Shown here: positions 6,064 through 10,000 of the stretch, piece by piece | Layout: every line of letters starts with the position of its first letter | Position numbering within the stretch: the stretch's first letter is position 1 | The notes under the pieces: generated by a model | Database searches by the model: none | The model's input: only the letters and a program-made list of their open reading frames with translations | What the model was told of the DNA's origin: nothing | Made by a program: the position numbers and the translations under genes | Assembly: GCA_020216745.1 (NCBI GenBank) | Contig: JAIWNQ010000161.1 | Span: 1-10,000, forward strand | Direction of reading: 5' to 3' | Source of the DNA: Candidatus Hydrogenedens sp. | GTDB lineage: Bacteria > Hydrogenedentota > Hydrogenedentia > Hydrogenedentales > Hydrogenedentaceae | DNA length: 10,000 nt

Positions 6064-7368
6064 ATGAGCAAGATTTGTTTTTTAGGTGCGGGAAGTACTG
6101 TTTTTGCGAAGAATGTTTTAGGTGATTGTATGCATGTTGAAGCACTTCGGGATGCGACGGTTGCATTATTGGATATTGACCCAGAACGGTTGGGTGAATC
6201 AGAGCGAATGGTCAAAAATCTGAATAGGACGTTAGGGGCGGATATGAAGATTGAGTCATATCTGGCTGAAGATGCGGATAAGGCGTTTAAGGATGCAAAT
6301 TATATTGTTAACGCCATACAGGTAGGTGGTTATGAACCATGTACTGTAATTGATTTTGAAATTCCTAAGAAGTATGGATTAAGGCAAACAATAGGCGATA
6401 CTTTAGGTATTGGAGGTATTTTCCGTGCATTGCGGACTATCCCTGTGATGTTGAAGTATTGCGAAGTTATTGAAAAGGTAGCCCCCGATGCTCTCCTGTT
6501 GAATTATACGAATCCAATGGCAATGGTTACAGGGGCTATTTTAAAAGCGACGTCAGTGCGAACAGTGGGTTTATGTCATAGCGTTCAGGTATGTGCACCA
6601 CAATTATGTTTGATGTTAGAACTACCAGACGATAATTTACAGTGGAGGATTGCAGGTATTAATCATCAGGCATGGTTATTGGAAGTGAAACGGGATGGAA
6701 AAGACTTGTATCCCGAAATTAAACGCCGGGCGGAACTGCCAGAATACCGCTGGAAGGATACAATTCGATTCGAAATTATGAAACGGTTCGGATATTATGT
6801 GACCGAGTCGAGTGAACATAATGCGGAATATGTTCCGTGGTTTATCAAGAGTAAAGCACCACAGTTAATTGATGAATTTAATATACCTTTGGATGAATAT
6901 CCAAAACGTTGTATTGCACAGATAGAAGCGTGGAAATATATCAGGGATGAATTGACAAGTTTAGATAAGCCATTGTCTCACGAACGAACACATGAATATG
7001 CATCATATATATTAGAAGCGATAGAAACAGGGAAGCCATTTACCTTTGGTGGAAATGTATTAAATTATGGGTTGATTACTAACCTGCCCTATAAATGTTG
7101 TGTTGAAGTGATGTGTGTTGCAGACCGTAGCGGAATAACGCCTACCTATGTTGGAGACTTGCCTGTACAATGTGCAGGACTTAATCGGACAAATATAAAT
7201 GTGCAGGAGGTTACTATCGAAGCAGTTTTGACAGGGAAGAAGGAACATATCTATCAAGCGGCAATGTTAGACCCACACACATCAGCGGAACTGACTATTG
7301 ATGAAATTGTACATCTCTGTGATGACCTGATTGAGGCTCACGGCTCCTGGTTACCAGAATTCCATTAA
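6064..7368 (+). CDS. Glycoside hydrolase family 4, alpha-galactosidase (MelA)-like
   Basis: 434 residues, close to the usual length for GH4. These enzymes cleave glycosides by an unusual redox-elimination route, oxidising the C3 hydroxyl with NAD+ and using a bound divalent metal, usually Mn2+. Seen directly: an N-terminal Rossmann motif FLGAGS (6-11), acidic strand end LLDID (35-39), NYTNPMAM (147-154), GLCHSVQ (169-175) with metal ligand Cys171, GINHQAW (198-204) with metal ligand His201, SSEHNAEYVPWF (249-260) and NYGLITNLP (334-342). GLCHSVQ and the EYVPW segment resemble the alpha-galactosidase/alpha-galacturonidase branch more than 6-phospho-glycosidases. No signal peptide is present, so it acts in the cytoplasm on an imported sugar, but no transporter lies beside it. 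AAAGGA is 7 bases before the ATG. It stands alone between divergent and convergent neighbours. Exact substrate is not determinable. Confidence 0.9.
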   Translation: MSKICFLGAGSTVFAKNVLGDCMHVEALRDATVALLDIDPERLGESERMVKNLNRTLGADMKIESYLAEDADKAFKDANYIVNAIQVGGYEPCTVIDFEIPKKYGLRQTIGDTLGIGGIFRALRTIPVMLKYCEVIEKVAPDALLLNYTNPMAMVTGAILKATSVRTVGLCHSVQVCAPQLCLMLELPDDNLQWRIAGINHQAWLLEVKRDGKDLYPEIKRRAELPEYRWKDTIRFEIMKRFGYYVTESSEHNAEYVPWFIKSKAPQLIDEFNIPLDEYPKRCIAQIEAWKYIRDELTSLDKPLSHERTHEYASYILEAIETGKPFTFGGNVLNYGLITNLPYKCCVEVMCVADRSGITPTYVGDLPVQCAGLNRTNINVQEVTIEAVLTGKKEHIYQAAMLDPHTSAELTIDEIVHLCDDLIEAHGSWLPEFH

Positions 7369-7372
7369 CGAA

Positions 7373-7417
7373 TTTTCCAACACAAAAATAGTTTCGAGGG
7401 GAAAAGGGTGATTTTTT
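7373..7417 (+). terminator. Weak candidate terminator after the GH4 gene
   Basis: In the 50-base convergent gap TTTTCC (7373-7378) can pair with GGAAAA (7400-7405), with TTTTTT at 7412-7417. The stem is only 6 bp, AT-rich, has a 21-base loop and stands 6 bases from the T run, so it is a poor rho-independent terminator. No better one is visible on either strand of the gap. Confidence 0.2.
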
Positions 7418-7418
7418 A

Positions 7419-8402
7419 TTAATCTGCATGCCAGTGGAAAGTATGATGGGCTCCTAACATACGCGCATTAAGTTTAGGTGGAACCACATTTGCAGGGGAA
7501 TTACTTATGTGGATTACTCCCTCCATAATATCTAATTTGTTCGCTTGAGCCCAATGTACCGCAAAGGTAATCATATCCAGATAAACGCCCCTATTTTGGC
7601 TGTCTGAAATAACTCCCGTCAGTTCAACATCGCCTATCACAACACCCAATGTGTGTTTTATTTCTTCGTCTACTGTGACCGTAGTGTAACCTACAATTTG
7701 ATTGTCTATTTCAGCAACCAAAAAACATTTTGCTCTACCTAACAAGGAGTTTTTAAGCCACTCATGGAACATAACAGGTACCTTGTTTGTATTTCTAATT
7801 TTTTCATCTAAAAAGAACCGATTAAGAGGAGGTATAAATTTTTCGGTAAGTTGTTCCAGTTTAGGCAAGTCGTCGAGAGTAGCAATTCGGATAGGAATGT
7901 GATGCGTTCGCTCTAATACAAAGTTGTTACGAAAGTCCCAAACATGATGTATATGTGTTGCGATGAGGTTGAAATGATTTTTAGTAAGTGCCTTTATTCC
8001 ATGTAAATCTATTGGGGATATATGTACATCTATAAATTGAATGGCATGTTCTTTAGCCCATGCTACCATTTTAGAGATGAGTGCCAATTTTATTTCATAA
8101 TCCGTATCTGATTCATTAGCCAAGATGTATTTGATTCTTGCACAAGGGAACCCAAAAATGGTGGAGTCCCAAGGAAGAAGTTGCAAAATGAGCAGACCTT
8201 GAACTTGGTTTTTATTATAGGCTACAAAAAAATTAACGTTTTTTCCTGAACAATTTTTTATCTCTTTATACATGTATGAAATAAATTGTTCTTTTGTAAT
8301 ACCACGAATGTAGTCATAAGGAAATATCTTTTGACGTTCGAGTAGATTGAGTAGATCTTCTTTTCGGATGCTTTTACATAGGGATATTTCAACGGTGCTC
8401 AT
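7419..8402 (-). CDS. GNAT-family N-acetyltransferase, WecD-like two-part protein
   Basis: 327 residues. The N-terminal part (about 50-165) contains LPWDSTIFGFPCARI (76-90), the WDSxxFGxP motif characteristic of WecD/RffC-type acetyltransferases that act on amino-sugar nucleotides. The C-terminal part (about 170-327) is a GNAT fold. FLVAEIDNQIVGYTTV (227-242) gives the central strands and GVISDSQNRGVYLDMI (263-278) gives the acetyl-CoA pyrophosphate loop (Q/R-x-x-G-type, here QNRGVY). The C-terminal strand region is HISNSPANVVPPKLNARMLG (298-317). The likely reaction is transfer of acetyl from acetyl-CoA to an amino group, perhaps on a nucleotide-linked 4-amino sugar; the acceptor is inferred. 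It overlaps the glycosyltransferase gene upstream by 14 bases, so translation is probably coupled. Only a weak AGG precedes the ATG, in keeping with coupling. No sugar aminotransferase lies in the window. Confidence 0.75.
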   Translation of the reverse strand: MSTVEISLCKSIRKEDLLNLLERQKIFPYDYIRGITKEQFISYMYKEIKNCSGKNVNFFVAYNKNQVQGLLILQLLPWDSTIFGFPCARIKYILANESDTDYEIKLALISKMVAWAKEHAIQFIDVHISPIDLHGIKALTKNHFNLIATHIHHVWDFRNNFVLERTHHIPIRIATLDDLPKLEQLTEKFIPPLNRFFLDEKIRNTNKVPVMFHEWLKNSLLGRAKCFLVAEIDNQIVGYTTVTVDEEIKHTLGVVIGDVELTGVISDSQNRGVYLDMITFAVHWAQANKLDIMEGVIHISNSPANVVPPKLNARMLGAHHTFHWHAD

Positions 8403-9339
8403 CAGTTAAAACCTGTTCTATAATGTAGTAGGGTCTATGTTGAACTTCGCGATATGTACGGCTTATGTACGCACAAAGGATACTGGTACATAGGATTTGC
8501 ACACCGACGAGGATAAAGAATAGGGCTGTTACCGTTGCCATATCATTATATGTCATGTTCCATAAGATACGTCGTAATAATATTCTAAGACCAATTCCAA
8601 AGCCAATAATTGCAAAGAGGAAACCAATAAAGCCCATTATCTCTACTGGTAATGTGCTGATGCTCGCAATGATATCAAAATTAATCCAAAATAAAGACCA
8701 AATCTTATATCTACTTCGACCTTTTTTTCGTTTTCTTTGAGTAATCGGAAGAGAGTTTATTTTAAGTCCCATCCATGCCACCTCAGCAGGAATATATCGT
8801 GAATGATGAGTTGCCTGAATCAGTTTCTTTATAGTGGGGCGATTGAAACAAGCCATACCACATCCCATATCCATTAATTGGACACGGGTTATTTTTGTGA
8901 TAATCCAGTTTACTATTCGTGAGAAAAATGTGCGGAATATACTATCCTGCCGAGATTGTCGCCAGCCTTGGACAAAGTCGTAGTTGCCTTCTTCTAATGT
9001 TTTTATTAACGTTGGAATTTCCTGAGGTGGATTCTGACCATCTGCATCAATAGTAACAATGACATTCCCCTGTGAATAATTAAACCCTGCGTATAATGCT
9101 GGATGTTGACCAAAGTTGCGTGTCAAGCGGATAACTTTTACCTGCGGTTTTTCTCCATGATACTTTTTTAAAATTTCAAATGTATTATCTTTACTGCCAT
9201 CATCCACGGTTATAATTTCATACGAACGACCTAAATTATCCATGACCGCGATAATTTCATCTAATACTGTGGTAATATTTTCCTCTTCGTTATAAACTGG
9301 AATAACAATGCTTATTTCTACCGTGTTTTCTATTTTCAT
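8389..9339 (-). CDS. Family 2 glycosyltransferase, ArnC/DPM1-like, polyprenyl-phosphate acceptor
   Basis: 316 residues with a GT-A catalytic domain and two C-terminal membrane helices (about 233-256 and 267-291). Motifs: ISIVIPVYNEEEN (9-21), VDDGS (45-49), RNFGQHPALYAGF (74-86), IDADGQNPPQEIP (97-109, metal-binding Asp98 and Asp100), RQSRQDS (127-133) and RKKGRSRY (204-211). RNxGQH, DADxQNPPEEIP and RQxRQDS are strongly reminiscent of ArnC, which moves 4-deoxy-4-formamido-L-arabinose onto undecaprenyl phosphate. Related enzymes transfer other sugars such as mannose or glucose to polyprenyl phosphates. The likely job is to make a lipid-linked sugar at the inner face of the membrane for envelope modification. 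AGGA stands about 11 bases before the ATG at 9337-9339, overlapping the end of the upstream gene. Downstream lies the WecD-like acetyltransferase, which supports an amino-sugar donor, but no other arn genes are here. Confidence 0.87.
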   Translation of the reverse strand: MKIENTVEISIVIPVYNEEENITTVLDEIIAVMDNLGRSYEIITVDDGSKDNTFEILKKYHGEKPQVKVIRLTRNFGQHPALYAGFNYSQGNVIVTIDADGQNPPQEIPTLIKTLEEGNYDFVQGWRQSRQDSIFRTFFSRIVNWIITKITRVQLMDMGCGMACFNRPTIKKLIQATHHSRYIPAEVAWMGLKINSLPITQRKRKKGRSRYKIWSLFWINFDIIASISTLPVEIMGFIGFLFAIIGFGIGLRILLRRILWNMTYNDMATVTALFFILVGVQILCTSILCAYISRTYREVQHRPYYIIEQVLTDEHR

Positions 9340-9355
9340 TCAATAGTCAATCCTA

Positions 9356-9922
9356 TCATAACAATTTGCGCACCTGTTCTTGTATTAATAATAAAGATGG
9401 CATATATTCATTTCTGTCTAAATTACCCAAACTGTTTTCTATCCATTGTATCACATGTTCAATCACATCCTTACGCCATTTGCGAGCAGGCTTTGATAAT
9501 TCGTCACGCAAATATTGAATATCACGCAACATATTTTTTCGTATTTCTCCTTCTAATGGTGTTAGGTCTGCCTCAACAACTAATTGTTCCATAATGTCCA
9601 GAATCTCCGCCGTGTCTTCTTCAAGTCCTTCGGGAAATGCAGGGAAGAGACGGTCGAACTCACGCGAATCCTCTACAAGGTCAATTCCCTTAGGTGTGAT
9701 TCGGACTGCAACAAAAAGTGGAGGGTTATACCCTGTAATGAGTTCTACTAAATTGCGGTCAAAAAGGTAATGAATATTTACCGCTAATTGTTTTTTATCA
9801 ATCTTCCCTGTTTCCAAAAAGTCCTCTGGGCCCAACATTTCTGTTGGGTTTTCTAAATATCGCTCATACAACTTTTCTAATATCCACCGTCGAATTGCCT
9901 TTGGATGTTTATACTTCTTCAT
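9356..9922 (-). CDS. Uncharacterised protein with winged-helix-like N-terminal domain
   Basis: 188 residues; I do not recognise a named family. Residues about 1-85 look like a winged helix-turn-helix: a basic start (MKKYKHPKAIRR), helix ILEKLYERYLEN, a possible recognition-helix segment KKQLAVNIHYLFDRNLVELI (43-62), then a wing and VAVRITPKGIDLVED (72-86), the ITxKGIxLL-type ending common to such domains. Residues about 100-188 are predicted all-helical and rich in charge, with no transmembrane segment or signal peptide. It could be a DNA-binding regulator of the cassette or a protein-interaction module. The ATG at 9920-9922 has no clear Shine-Dalgarno; only GGGT about 12 bases upstream. The stop is 16 bases before the glycosyltransferase ATG, so cotranscription is likely. 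Confidence 0.6.
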   Translation of the reverse strand: MKKYKHPKAIRRWILEKLYERYLENPTEMLGPEDFLETGKIDKKQLAVNIHYLFDRNLVELITGYNPPLFVAVRITPKGIDLVEDSREFDRLFPAFPEGLEEDTAEILDIMEQLVVEADLTPLEGEIRKNMLRDIQYLRDELSKPARKWRKDVIEHVIQWIENSLGNLDRNEYMPSLLLIQEQVRKLL

Positions 9923-10000
9923 AATCTATCGACCCATAATAACATTATGTGTTCAAGGTTGCTAATTAAAAAAGTATAATAAATATACCCCAAAACAAAA
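9923..10000 (-). other. Upstream region of the glycosyltransferase cassette
   Basis: The last 78 bases hold no gene and are very AT-rich. On the minus strand TATACT (9979-9974) is a possible -10 box, but a -35 at proper spacing is not convincing. A small palindrome, CATAA and TTATG with a 5-base loop, lies at about 9932-9946, between this box and the start codon. It could be an operator or chance. Confidence 0.3.

Overview
The window is bacterial, moderately AT-rich (roughly 40% G+C by eye) and densely coded. Nearly every gene has a purine-rich Shine-Dalgarno a few bases upstream, and there are several tight or overlapping gene junctions. Nothing fixes the phylum. An AmaP-like membrane protein, a MelA-type GH4 enzyme and an AGPS-like flavoprotein fit an uncultured, probably non-proteobacterial, bacterium, but that is only inference. 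No rRNA, tRNA, CRISPR array, transposase or phage gene was found, and no stretch over 300 bases lacks a gene.

Region 1 (about 1-5834, all minus strand) is a biosynthetic block. In transcription order it holds an AmaP-like two-TM protein (5834-4989), hisF (4977-4213, GTG start), a 220-base gap, hisI (3992-3627), trpE (3609-2122), trpG (2125-1553, ATGA overlap with trpE) and an AGPS-like FAD oxidase (1536 to the left edge, 3' end missing). The 11-base gap before hisF and the 16-17-base or overlapping gaps from hisI onward suggest two transcription units: amaP-like/hisF, and hisI-trpE-trpG-oxidase. A plausible promoter lies just ahead of hisI. TrpE and TrpG form anthranilate synthase, the first step of tryptophan synthesis. 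HisI and HisF are two steps of histidine synthesis. The oxidase gene has no stop codon in the window, so a closed-ORF search would miss it.

Region 2 (6064-7368, plus strand) is a single family-4 glycosidase (NAD+/metal-dependent, alpha-galactosidase/MelA-like). It is divergent from the AmaP-like gene across a 229-base AT-rich gap.

Region 3 (9922-7419, minus strand) is a three-gene cassette: an unrecognised 188-residue protein with a winged-helix-like N-terminus, an ArnC-like polyprenyl-phosphate glycosyltransferase, and a WecD-like two-part GNAT acetyltransferase overlapping it by 14 bases. The last two point to modification of a cell-envelope glycan or lipid carrier.

No clearly new system stands out. 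The points most worth a second look are a seven-unit 9-bp tandem repeat in the 3' end of the AmaP-like gene, a 9-bp inverted repeat with a T7 tract facing against the genes between hisF and hisI, the AGPS-like gene in a trp operon, and the uncharacterised gene heading the glycosyltransferase cassette.
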